Source: Candidatus Saccharicenans sp.
Lineage (GTDB): Bacteria; Acidobacteriota; Aminicenantia; Aminicenantales; Saccharicenantaceae
DNA: 64,000 nucleotides
Reading direction: 5' to 3'
NCBI GenBank assembly: GCA_017992175.1
Contig: JAGOPD010000006.1
Coordinates: 1-64,000, forward strand
The notes beneath the pieces were generated by a model. That model ran no database searches. It worked only from the letters and a program-made list of their open reading frames with translations, and was not told the origin of the DNA. Each line of letters opens with the position of its first letter. Position 1 is the first letter of the stretch. Positions 9,699 through 18,300 of the stretch are shown one piece after another. The position numbers were made by a program, and so were the translations under genes.

Positions 9699-10295
9699 TT
9701 AAGGCTTAATCTGGAACGCCTGGCTTTTCTTTCTTCTCAAGATAAAGATCGACTCAACTTTGACCACGATCAACCCGGCTGTCAGCAGAAGAGTTAGCGG
9801 CCACCAAGCTGGCAATAGAATAAGCAGAAGGGGGATAACAGTTGAATTAGCAAACTTACCTGGCTGACTGAAATTAAGCTTGAAAACTTTTTGGTCAACC
9901 AGGTAAAAGAAATCAACTGAAATTATATCAAACTTAATGAATTGATAGCTCAAGTAAAAGTCAATAAAAGCAAAGTTTAAGATGTAAAGAGTGACGGGCC
10001 AAACCAGCCCGGGATGAAAAGAAATGAAGTTGATAAAGAAAAAGAGGCTTTCCATCCTGTCGGCAATAATATCAATTTCTGCGCCGACGATTGTTCTCTG
10101 CTTAAAGGTTTTAGCCCAGCAGCCATCCAGCCAGTCTCCCAGCCAGTGAATCCCAAGCCCGAGATAATTATATAGTTCGCGGTGATGGATAGCAGCCAGG
10201 CAGAAAAAGATAAGTGACAAGAGCAGCCGGAGAAGGGTAATTAGATTGGCTCCAGTGGCCAGGCTGTCTGGTTTAGTTGATTTGAAGATAGCCAT
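9699..10295 (-). CDS. CDP-alcohol phosphatidyltransferase family protein
   Basis: 198 residues from ATG 10295; a TTG nine bases further upstream is in frame but less likely. This is a polytopic inner-membrane enzyme that would transfer a phosphatidyl (or similar) group from a CDP-alcohol to a second alcohol. The signature D-x2-D-G-x2-A-x-x8-G-x3-D-x3-D is present as D54, D57-G58, A61, G71, D75, D79. The usual Arg after the Ala is Lys (K62). The four Asp metal ligands are intact, so activity is expected. The acceptor cannot be read from sequence. It is one of three family members in this window. The others are the gene beside inositol-phosphate synthase and pssA. Confidence 0.8.
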   Translation of the reverse strand: MAIFKSTKPDSLATGANLITLLRLLLSLIFFCLAAIHHRELYNYLGLGIHWLGDWLDGCWAKTFKQRTIVGAEIDIIADRMESLFFFINFISFHPGLVWPVTLYILNFAFIDFYLSYQFIKFDIISVDFFYLVDQKVFKLNFSQPGKFANSTVIPLLLILLPAWWPLTLLLTAGLIVVKVESIFILRRKKSQAFQIKP

Positions 10296-10323
10296 CTTCA
10301 CCAACCGCTTATTATTTGCCCGA

Positions 10324-10347
10324 CGGCGATCTGAGCCTTGATCGCCG
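10324..10347. repeat. Perfect 8-bp inverted repeat in a divergent intergenic region
   Basis: CGGCGATC (10324-10331), 8-nt loop, GATCGCCG (10340-10347). It lies 29-52 nt upstream of the minus-strand ATG at 10295, so it is not a terminator for either divergent gene. It could be a regulator site or a hairpin in the 5' leader of the phosphatidyltransferase mRNA. Confidence 0.5.
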
Positions 10348-10382
10348 GTTGTGCCAACTTTTAATTATTGTAACAGATAAAA

Positions 10383-10407
10383 CCCGGATTATAAAAGAAA
10401 TTCCGGG
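10383..10407. repeat. Short inverted repeat CCCGGA / TCCGGG
   Basis: CCCGGA (10383-10388) and TCCGGG (10402-10407) with a 13-nt A/T-rich loop, upstream of the small membrane protein at 10474 and close to a TATAAT-like element (10414-10425). It is possibly an operator; no other support. Confidence 0.3.
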
Positions 10408-10473
10408 CTCAATAAAATATAATTGGTAAACAAAAGAGTAATAAGATAAAATCGGAGCAGAAAGGAGGGAATT

Positions 10474-10725
10474 ATGCATATTGTCTGGACAATCCTTCTT
10501 GGGCTAGCCGCCGGGATTATTGCTAAATTGATCTTTCCCGGCAAGGAAAATATGGGTTGGATCATGACGACTTTGCTGGGCATCGCCGGCTCATTTTTAT
10601 CCACCTATTTGGGCCAGTTTCTGAAAATTTATGAGCCAGGAGAGACCGCTGGCTTCATCGGGGCTATAGTTGGAGCTCTAATCATTCTTTTCATCGTCAG
10701 CCTTTTCAGAAGAAAGGCCCGCTAA
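10474..10725 (+). CDS. GlsB/YeaQ/YmgE-type small membrane stress protein
   Basis: 83 residues, preceded by AAAGGAGGG at good spacing. Three hydrophobic segments (about 3-18, 27-48, 57-77) with Gly-rich small-residue packing, and a basic C-terminus (RRKAR), match the transglycosylase-associated / GlsB-YeaQ-YmgE family. These are small inner-membrane proteins linked to envelope or general stress in other bacteria; the molecular role is unknown. Monocistronic as far as can be seen. Confidence 0.85.
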   Translation: MHIVWTILLGLAAGIIAKLIFPGKENMGWIMTTLLGIAGSFLSTYLGQFLKIYEPGETAGFIGAIVGALIILFIVSLFRRKAR

Positions 10726-11028
10726 TCAACTCCTGGCTCTCCTTGGCTTCACCGCTGAGTTCCTGGCGCTACCTGAGGATTCTAGACTTGGAAAGGCCGG
10801 GATTTCTGGCCTTGAACCGGTAAGGTAAGTCGTCTAAATTTTTCTGGATTGTAAAATCAAGTCTCAATAGAATAGAAGAAAGAATAATTTACCAAAGATA
10901 TTGACAAAGAAGTTATCGGACTCCTCAAGCATTATAACCGGAGTTTCTTTTTCCTGAATCGGGGATTTAAGAAACTTAATCCTCAGAGAAGCCCCTTCGG
11001 CTGCTGACTCTTTTAGATTAACTGCTGC
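10726..11028. other. 303-bp intergenic region between convergent genes
   Basis: No open frame of note. It contains a small hairpin AAGGCC/GGCCTT (10793-10813) without a T-run, and an ACTCC...GGAGT element followed by a T-rich stretch around 10920-10955 that could serve as a weak plus-strand terminator for the small membrane protein gene. Confidence 0.4.
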
Positions 11029-11511
11029 CTAAATGAGGGCCTTGAAATAAAAAAAGGTCATCAGGCCGGAAGCGATAAGTCTAATGACGAGAGAAGTAAA
11101 ATAACCCAGGAAAACTCCCCAGCCTGCTTTCATGGCTGCCCTTTCTCCCTGGCCAGCCAGAAGCTCGCCAATTATCGCCCCGGCCAGGGCTCCGATGATC
11201 AGACCAAAAGGCGGAAAGAAAAAGACGCCAATCAGCAGGCCCAAAAAAGCACCCCAGCTACCCCATCTGGTTGAACCATATCTCCTGGCTCCCCTGACCG
11301 GAAGAAAATAATCGAGAAAGACCGAGATAATGGTCAGAGCCGCCAGGCCAATCAATAACCGCGGGCTAAAAGTGTCCCAGCCCCTGGCCAGACAGAGCAG
11401 GATCAGGCCCAGAAAATTAAGAGGTGGTCCAGCCAGAACAGGCAAAAGGCTGCCCGCTAGTCCAAGCAATTGAAGTAAAGAACCGGCGATGAGTAAAATT
11501 ACTTCCAGCAT
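11029..11511 (-). CDS. DUF456 family membrane protein
   Basis: 160 residues, almost entirely hydrophobic, with four to five membrane segments. Gly-rich motifs (PVLAGPPLNFLGLILL, FFPPFGLIIGALAGAIIGEL) are typical of the DUF456 family. No function is known. The Shine-Dalgarno is weak. It stands alone between a convergent gene and the LarA/OsmC pair on the same strand, from which it is separated by about 100 bp. Confidence 0.8.
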   Translation of the reverse strand: MLEVILLIAGSLLQLLGLAGSLLPVLAGPPLNFLGLILLCLARGWDTFSPRLLIGLAALTIISVFLDYFLPVRGARRYGSTRWGSWGAFLGLLIGVFFFPPFGLIIGALAGAIIGELLAGQGERAAMKAGWGVFLGYFTSLVIRLIASGLMTFFYFKALI

Positions 11512-11613
11512 GTCTCAATTAACCGGAAAGATAAGGCTGGCCTGTGGCAATCAGCCAGCCTCCCCTGAAGATTTTGATTGCCGTTATCAGCATTATCTTA
11601 TCGACTCCCTCCT

Positions 11614-13044
11614 TTAGTTTGAAACTGGATAAGGAACCGCATAAGGCCCCTCGCAGATAAAGGCCATGGCTGGCTGAAGGCCTTTAGACCGGAGGAGAGC
11701 TACAGCCAGCAGAACTGCCTTCTGGGTCATGTCCTGAGCTTTTTCAATTAAGGTCATCCGATTATTTTCATCCAGCAAGTCCAGACCGCTTATTCCCGGC
11801 AGGAGTCGATAATCTTTCAGGTTAATTTCCGGTGAACAGTAAATCAGCCCTTCTTCCCCGACTTTTCTTAAGACCTTCCCCCAGACCTCAGGCTCCCATT
11901 GATCCTTGGTAAATTTCCAGCCAGGTGATTTAAGCAGCTGGAGGTAGCCGTCAGGCCCCTGGAGCTTCAGCAGGTGAAGAAGAGTCCTGTACTCGGACGA
12001 GCCAACCGGATCAAAAGCATCTCTATTACTGGCGACAATGACTATGATTCCACCCTCTTTAACCGCCGGCAAGGCTGAAACCGCGGCTTTCGCTGTCTGA
12101 TAATGATTCTGGCCGACATAACCGCCATGAGTCAGCACCAGATCATATTCCTGCCTGATCGGGATGGCCACATAATCCTTAATAAAATGAAAAGCAGCCA
12201 GGTTGGCCTCAACCAGCTGGCCGGCAAAGACGCCGGTCAGCTGCAGGTCTTTATTGAGGGTGACATTGAGGGAAAAATCAACTCCGGCTTTTTGAGCAAT
12301 CTCCAGGGCTTCTTCATGGCAGGGATTCCCGTCCAGGATCAGGTTGGTGGCCAGCGGGTCTTCCAGATAATCAGGACCATGAAACTTTTCTATGGTTTTA
12401 ATATCGACCAGGCCCGGGCAGATAGCTTTCCGGCCGCCAGAAATTCCAGCAAAAAAATGGCTCTCGACCAGCCCGGTAGCTATTTTTAGATCAGCACTAT
12501 AAAAATCCCGGTTAATTGAAACTGGCCTTCCCCGTCTGGTTTTACCCAGGCTGAGCAGAGAAGCTGAATTTTCAGCCTGGTGATCAATCAGTTGGTAATG
12601 GCCAACCACTTCCTGGCCATACATTTCAACTTTTTCCCGGTCGGTCATCGGGCGGTGCAGCCCTGTGCCGATTACAATTTTGATTTTTTCCTTAGACACC
12701 CCGGCTGTTTCTAACTGCTGGAGCAGAGGCCGGAGAATTCCGTTTTCTCCTTTATAGGGCACCGGCCGGGTGAGATCAGAAACGGTTATCGCCACTGACA
12801 GCAGGCCAGCCGGCTTTCCTTTTTTCTGGATAATTTCTTCCAGCCGGGGAGTGCCAATCGGGCTGGCCAGAGCTTCTTCCACCGCCCGCCCCGGATCAGC
12901 TAAGGGCTGAACAGCCTTCATGCTGAGTTCATCGCAGTCAGACGGAACTTGAATTTGGAGCCGTTCCGAACCAAATTCAACCTGAATTTTTTTCCAGCCT
13001 TCAGTTTGAATGGCTTCAATCAGCTTTTTAAATTCAGGCTTCAT
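11614..13044 (-). CDS. LarA-family nickel-pincer-dependent racemase/epimerase
   Basis: 476 residues. LarA enzymes racemise lactate or other 2-hydroxy acids with a nickel-pincer nucleotide cofactor. The key residues of lactate racemase are all found with the same spacing: R93 in DLTRP, H130 in GTGLHRP, H196 (ESHFFAG), K206 (SGGRKAICPG, the cofactor-linking Lys) and H222 (KFHGP). Mutual distances (76 between H130 and K206, 10 between H196 and K206, 16 between K206 and H222) equal those I recall for Lactobacillus LarA. The protein is about 50 residues longer than classical LarA, so the substrate may differ from lactate. LarB, needed for cofactor synthesis, is encoded at 23788. LarC and LarE are not in the window. 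The OsmC gene upstream is 51 bp away and probably co-transcribed. Confidence 0.85.
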   Translation of the reverse strand: MKPEFKKLIEAIQTEGWKKIQVEFGSERLQIQVPSDCDELSMKAVQPLADPGRAVEEALASPIGTPRLEEIIQKKGKPAGLLSVAITVSDLTRPVPYKGENGILRPLLQQLETAGVSKEKIKIVIGTGLHRPMTDREKVEMYGQEVVGHYQLIDHQAENSASLLSLGKTRRGRPVSINRDFYSADLKIATGLVESHFFAGISGGRKAICPGLVDIKTIEKFHGPDYLEDPLATNLILDGNPCHEEALEIAQKAGVDFSLNVTLNKDLQLTGVFAGQLVEANLAAFHFIKDYVAIPIRQEYDLVLTHGGYVGQNHYQTAKAAVSALPAVKEGGIIVIVASNRDAFDPVGSSEYRTLLHLLKLQGPDGYLQLLKSPGWKFTKDQWEPEVWGKVLRKVGEEGLIYCSPEINLKDYRLLPGISGLDLLDENNRMTLIEKAQDMTQKAVLLAVALLRSKGLQPAMAFICEGPYAVPYPVSN

Positions 13045-13095
13045 TTTTAAACCCCTGCTCTTCTCGAGACTCTGTTTTTACCGCCCCGACCAGGT

Positions 13096-13548
13096 TCAGT
13101 CTTTCAGCCGCCCTGGCCCGAGACTGTCGTTTATTTTCATTTCCCAGGTGAGTTCTAAGGCCTTCTTATAAGTGGCGCTAACTCCACAGTATTTATCCTG
13201 AGAAAGTTCTATGGCCTGTTTCAATTTGTCTTCTGGCAGGTTCTGACCGGTAAATTCATAAATCACATGCATCTTATAAAATTGTTTAGGATGTTCCTCT
13301 GTTACTTCACCTTCGACTATAAGCCTGAACTTCTCGACTGCCAGCCGCATTTTCTTCAGCATGGAAATGACATCCATGCCGGTGCAGCCGGCCAGAGCCA
13401 CCAGCATCAGGGGCTTGGGCGGCGGGCCAAGGCCCTGTCCTGTTTCGGGAACGGTATCCATGATAATCTTATGCTGACCAACGGTAGCCTCAAAAGCCAG
13501 CCCGTCCAGCCAGTCAGCGGTAATTGACAGTTTATTATCCTCATTCAT
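13096..13548 (-). CDS. OsmC family protein
   Basis: 150 residues from ATG 13548, preceded by GGAAGG; an in-frame TTG at 13614 would add 22 unlikely residues. OsmC proteins are cytoplasmic thiol peroxidases of organic hydroperoxides or related. The two conserved cysteines are present: ALAGCTGMDV in the long helix, and KYCGVSATYKK near the C-terminus. It is first in a probable two-gene unit with the LarA homologue. Peroxidase activity is likely but not certain; some family members have other roles. Confidence 0.85.
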   Translation of the reverse strand: MNEDNKLSITADWLDGLAFEATVGQHKIIMDTVPETGQGLGPPPKPLMLVALAGCTGMDVISMLKKMRLAVEKFRLIVEGEVTEEHPKQFYKMHVIYEFTGQNLPEDKLKQAIELSQDKYCGVSATYKKALELTWEMKINDSLGPGRLKD

Positions 13549-13665
13549 CTCAGCCTTCCTTCCCGGATCTTCTGAACAGGTTTTATTATACAGACAAGGC
13601 TGGCCGGCTGCCAAGCCTGGTCTTCATTCCAGTTAGAGCCGGCCAGTCATTAATCTTGTTCTGGC

Positions 13666-13695
13666 TTGAATTAAAGACCGTCTGAATAGTATATT
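13666..13695 (+). promoter_or_regulatory. Sigma70-type promoter of the C69 dipeptidase gene
   Basis: TTGAAT (13666-13671), 18-bp spacer, TATATT (13690-13695). It is placed about 63 bp upstream of the GTG start at 13759. Confidence 0.5.
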
Positions 13696-13758
13696 AAGTA
13701 ATTCATCAGGACAGAAGATAAATTGACGAGGCTAATAATAGCCAGCTGGAGGTTAAAG

Positions 13759-15276
13759 GTGAAAGACACCAGAAAGATAATCGCAGTTTTTATTTTTTGC
13801 TTAGTCTTGTTCGTTTCATTTGGATTTTTTTCTCAAGCAGCCAACAACCAGAGCCCGGCCGGGGAGCGGTTTAATTGCTACACCATTCTGGTCGGCAAAG
13901 AGGCCAGCGCCGATGGTTCGGTTCTGGTGGCCCATAACGAAGATGATTACGGCCAGCTTATTGTTAATGTCAGAAAAATGGCCCCGAGAAATTATGGCCA
14001 GACCGTAAAGATAAATCTGGGCGAGGGAGCAGTTTATCAGACCGGTGGCCAGATAAACGGCTTTCTCTGGATTGAAGCCACCGGCCAGGAATTCGCTGAT
14101 AGTTTCGTCAATGATTATGACGTGGTCATCACTTCTGATAGTTGTGCTTCCAAGGAGGACCGTGAAGATTTAACCGCTGGTGGGATCGGTTATATGTTGA
14201 GAAGAATCATGGCCGAGAAAGCCAGGAGTGCCCGGGAGGCAGTTCTGCTGGCCGGGCAGCTGGTCGAAACCTATGGTTACCGCGGCTCAGGCCGGACTTA
14301 CTCTATTGCTGACCGGAACGAGGCCTGGATGCTGGCAGTTATAAAAGGACGTCACTGGCTGGCCAGGCGCGTCCCGGACGGGGAGGTGGCCATTATCCCC
14401 AACTTTTACACTATAAGAGACATCCGCCTTGATGACCCGAAAAATTATTTGGGCAGTGCCGATATCATAGATTATGCCATAAAGAACGGCTGGTATGATG
14501 AAAAAAAAGACGGGCCCTTTGATTTTAAAAAAGCCTTTAGCCGTCCTTCCAGTCGGGAACCGGTTTTCGACGGCAACACCCTCAGAATGTGGCGCGGTTT
14601 GAGCCTCCTCAGCGGGCAAAAATGGGAAATAAATGGAGATTATCCTTTTTCTTTTAAGCCGGCCAGCAAAGTCACCCCCCAAAGCCTGATGGCCATCCTC
14701 CGTGACCATTATGAAGGAACAGAATATGACGCCACTTCTCTCTATCAGCAGGGCAGCCCCAATAAAACCAAATTCCGGACAATCTGCACCGCCACCACCA
14801 TTAATTCTTTCGTAGCCGTTTTAAATGGGCAGAAACCAGAACCTATTTCAGTCTTAGTCTGGCTGGCCTTTGGCAAACCAGATACAACTGCCTATCTACC
14901 GGTTTATTATGGAGTGGACAGCCTGCCACCCGGGGCCGGTGCCGGTTCAAACTATCATGATTATGAACAGCTCTATCAGCAGCATTTTGATCCGGTGGAC
15001 ATCAGGGCCGCTCAGGACAGCCTCCTCTCTACTAAGGTTCGCCAGTATGAAAGTCTGGTGGAAGCTAACTACGGGCAAAGGATTGAAACTGTCAGGCAAA
15101 AATTCCTGCCGATAGAGAAGGAATATCTACAAACAACCCCGGAATTTGAAGCTAAATTTTCTTTACTGGTCAAGAAAGACAAAACATCAGCTCAAAAACT
15201 CCTCAACGATTATGAAACTGCCATTTTTAGCCGGATAATGGGACTATATGACCGCCTGCTAAAAGAAAATAAGTAA
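13759..15276 (+). CDS. Secreted C69 family dipeptidase
   Basis: 505 residues from GTG 13759, chosen because GGAGG lies six bases upstream. The longer in-frame TTG at 13723 has no ribosome site and would spoil the signal peptide. Residues 4-27 form a signal peptide. After it, F38-N39-C40-Y-T-I begins the mature enzyme: C40 is the N-terminal nucleophile of the Ntn-hydrolase fold, followed by the family motif ILVGKEASADGSVLVAHNED. C69 enzymes hydrolyse dipeptides and need removal of residues before the Cys, here probably by signal peptidase plus trimming or autoprocessing. It would act in the periplasm or outside the cell. Together with the M28 peptidases in this window it points to external protein or peptide use. 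Confidence 0.9.
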   Translation: MKDTRKIIAVFIFCLVLFVSFGFFSQAANNQSPAGERFNCYTILVGKEASADGSVLVAHNEDDYGQLIVNVRKMAPRNYGQTVKINLGEGAVYQTGGQINGFLWIEATGQEFADSFVNDYDVVITSDSCASKEDREDLTAGGIGYMLRRIMAEKARSAREAVLLAGQLVETYGYRGSGRTYSIADRNEAWMLAVIKGRHWLARRVPDGEVAIIPNFYTIRDIRLDDPKNYLGSADIIDYAIKNGWYDEKKDGPFDFKKAFSRPSSREPVFDGNTLRMWRGLSLLSGQKWEINGDYPFSFKPASKVTPQSLMAILRDHYEGTEYDATSLYQQGSPNKTKFRTICTATTINSFVAVLNGQKPEPISVLVWLAFGKPDTTAYLPVYYGVDSLPPGAGAGSNYHDYEQLYQQHFDPVDIRAAQDSLLSTKVRQYESLVEANYGQRIETVRQKFLPIEKEYLQTTPEFEAKFSLLVKKDKTSAQKLLNDYETAIFSRIMGLYDRLLKENK

Positions 15277-15373
15277 ATTTCAACTTTCCGGGCTGAGGTA
15301 AAATCACAACTTGTCCGGCCAAATAGCCAGGGTAGCCGTTTGAGGTTTATTCCTGGCCTGGCTGGCTCAAAAT

Positions 15374-18300
15374 CTATCTGACATAAATTTCGTCTACCAG
15401 CAGCCAGGCTTTCTGACCTGCTCCCCGGAATCCGGCCGGGATCTGACCGGGGCTGGTAGCGGTCAGCCTGATAAAGCGGGCCGGCCGGCCTTTAAGACTA
15501 AAAGTCAGGCTCTTAGCCGCCGGGCCCTGAGCCTTCCCGGCTGCCGGGACAGGCAGCGGTTGATCAACCGCTGTCTCGAACTTTTTCCCGTCCACAGAAA
15601 GCTCGACCTTAACAGCGGCCGGTAGAAAGATGCGGGAATTGTTATTTTCGAAACAGCTGAGTTCCAGCTCGAAGACATCCCTTTTCTGGCCAAGATCAAG
15701 AACCACTTTCAGATCCTCACCCTCAAAACCCTGCCAGTTTTCATCAGAAACATCTTCCCGGGCTCTGACCAGGTCAATTAAAGTTTTTTCTTCTCCGGCC
15801 CCCAGCCTGTCCTTAGACGGCGGGTTAAAATAGATGACTTCAGCCACTGGCAGCGACTGGCTGTAATAGGCTGTCGCTACCTGACTGGGCAATCTAACCG
15901 GATGGAAAGCCTTAACTTTGAGGATTTTATTTCCGCTGAGACTGAGCTTTTCAGTGTAAACCGGGGATTTGAGAGTTGGCTCACTACCATCAAGTGTATA
16001 ATGAATTTCTACACCTTCAAACGGTACAGCTATTGAGACTGAGGCTGATTGGCCCTGGCTGACATGAGCTTTAGCCGGAGTGATGACCGGCCGTGGCACC
16101 ACTTGCCACCGTTCATAATCTTCAGCCTTCCGGTCAAGCCGGTCAAACAAACCCTGAGCCGGCTTTGACCCATCATTTTCATTTAAGGCCATGGTCAAAG
16201 CTAAGATTTTTATTGAACTGTTTCTGGGCAGGACAATTTCTTTAGCTCCTAAGGGCAGGTCAATTTTATATTTAAAAATGTAGCCATAAATATAAGGTTC
16301 ATTGCCTTCCCGGCCGCCCACCGGCCGGTGAAGATGGGTGGTAAAAAAGGCTACTTCATCATTCCTGATATAGCCCGGGTTCACCCCGGTATAGGTGAAA
16401 CGGTCCCGGTCAAAATCTATTCCCGCGGCCGGGCCTTCAGCCCACAGCCGGTTGTCCCACTGACCGATAAAACCAGACCAGTAGCCAATGGGTATTTCCA
16501 CTTCTTTCTGACCAAGCTTGAAGACTCCCTTCTGATTTTCATCAGAAGCGGCGGCCAGAAGATAGAGGCAATTAAAATTCCCCTGAGGCAAGCTGATGAC
16601 CTGGCCTTCGCAGCTCAGGGCATTTTTGGCCCCATCAAATTTCGGGCCAAGTTTGAAACTCAAATTACCGGATAGAATTGTGTCGGGAATCAGCTCGGCT
16701 GGATAACTCCGGCCGGTAGCCTCCAGAGCTCCGTCACTCCGGTTGTGATCAAAGCTGAAGATATCAAGATTATAGGGCAGTTCGACCGGGCCTGAAACTG
16801 GTTGAGTTAGCTGTTTATTCGGTAATTCAATTTCGAGAGCAAAACTTTTCAGGCTATAAGGTTCAAGATCGAAAATAAGCTTATTGGCTTTGATTTGAGC
16901 AGCTGCTAATTTATCCTCGACACCGTTAACTTCGCTGGCCGATTTAATAGGTGACGCCAGAGTCAGGCTGGCTTTCTTTACGGCCTGACCTTTAGTCTCA
17001 ACTACTCTGACTATAATTTCCTCTGATTTTTCAGCTTTCTTGACGGCCAGAACTCTGATCGAAGCCGGTTCGGCCGCGAGGAAGCTAAATCTCTTACCGA
17101 GCGTCCCGGGATGAGACTGAGTCTCAAAAGCGATCAGGGGCTGATTAAGCCTCAATGACTGCTCGCTCGTCCCGGCCTGACGCCAGTCTCCAGGATGGCC
17201 ATAAAGGGCATAAAGAATTTCATGCCGGCCAAAATCCTGAGTGGCCTGCTCCTTAGGCCAGGTCCGAACGCCAGGCGTATAGAGAAGAGTCAGCCTGATA
17301 ATGTTGTCGGCCGGTTTGTCCGATCCGTATTTACAATCTTCCAGAACCGACACCCCATAAGAACTGCTCTTATCAGTCAGGTCAAACCATAGATGAGAAG
17401 GAACTTCAAACTTTTTTGGATCATTATTGCCTCTTTCTATGGTGCCGACTTCCCAGTTATAGGTAGCGACGGAATTAGCTACAGTTAGAGGGAAAACTGC
17501 TTTGAGCGATGATTCAGCCGTCGCCCAGTCTATTTCGTTGTTCCATTCTATCCGGTCACCTGCCCCGCCGGCTGATAGCCTGACCACCTGGACAAACTTT
17601 GAATGTCTTGACTCCCGTTCAATTTTGATCGCCACCCGGGCCGGGCCGTTTTCAACCACAGTTATTCGGGCCGGGCCTTCCACATAACCAACCGGGGGCT
17701 TCATCCTGTCTTCCCAATCCATATTCCAGGCAGGCCACTGCTGCGGTTTTTCATAATGGAAAGATAACCTGGCCGGCGAAACTAACAGCTCTTTTTTAGC
17801 CTTTTTATCATAGATACTGGAAACATCGCCGTCACGGTTTATTTTCACCAGATAACGTAGGTTTTCTAAACTGTTTTTTTCAACCTTAAGGCCGGTAGCC
17901 AGCTGGCAGGGTTCAGAGGCCGGCCTGAGATCATAAACACTGAAACCCAGCGATGGAACTCTGGCCAGAAAAATGATCTTAACCTTATTTCCCTCAAGGT
18001 CCTTTATCTGAGATGGAGTTTCAAGTCCATCCGGGCCAAAAACCCGGCAGCTGGCCACTGACTGAGGGAAGGTTACTTCAGCCTCAACTATATCTTCCCG
18101 GTCAAAAGCCAGCGGATTGTAGATAACCAGCGGCCGGCCCGTTACCAGGGTATCCAGGCCGCGACTGATCGCTCCGGCTGAATCCTTAATCACCTGTTGA
18201 AATTGATTGGCGGCCAGGACTTCATCATTCCAGGAAAATTCATAGGCCCGGGGGATACTTGTCCCGGGTAGAATATCATGAAATTGAGCACCCAGCACCA

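Noticed and set aside
12103-12489. 128-codon open frame antisense to the LarA homologue
   Set aside because: It is a mirror of a conserved coding region, with no ribosome site and no family-like sequence.
13723-13758. Upstream TTG start for the C69 dipeptidase
   Set aside because: GTG 13759 has GGAGG at six bases and gives a normal signal peptide; the upstream codons contain the ribosome site itself.
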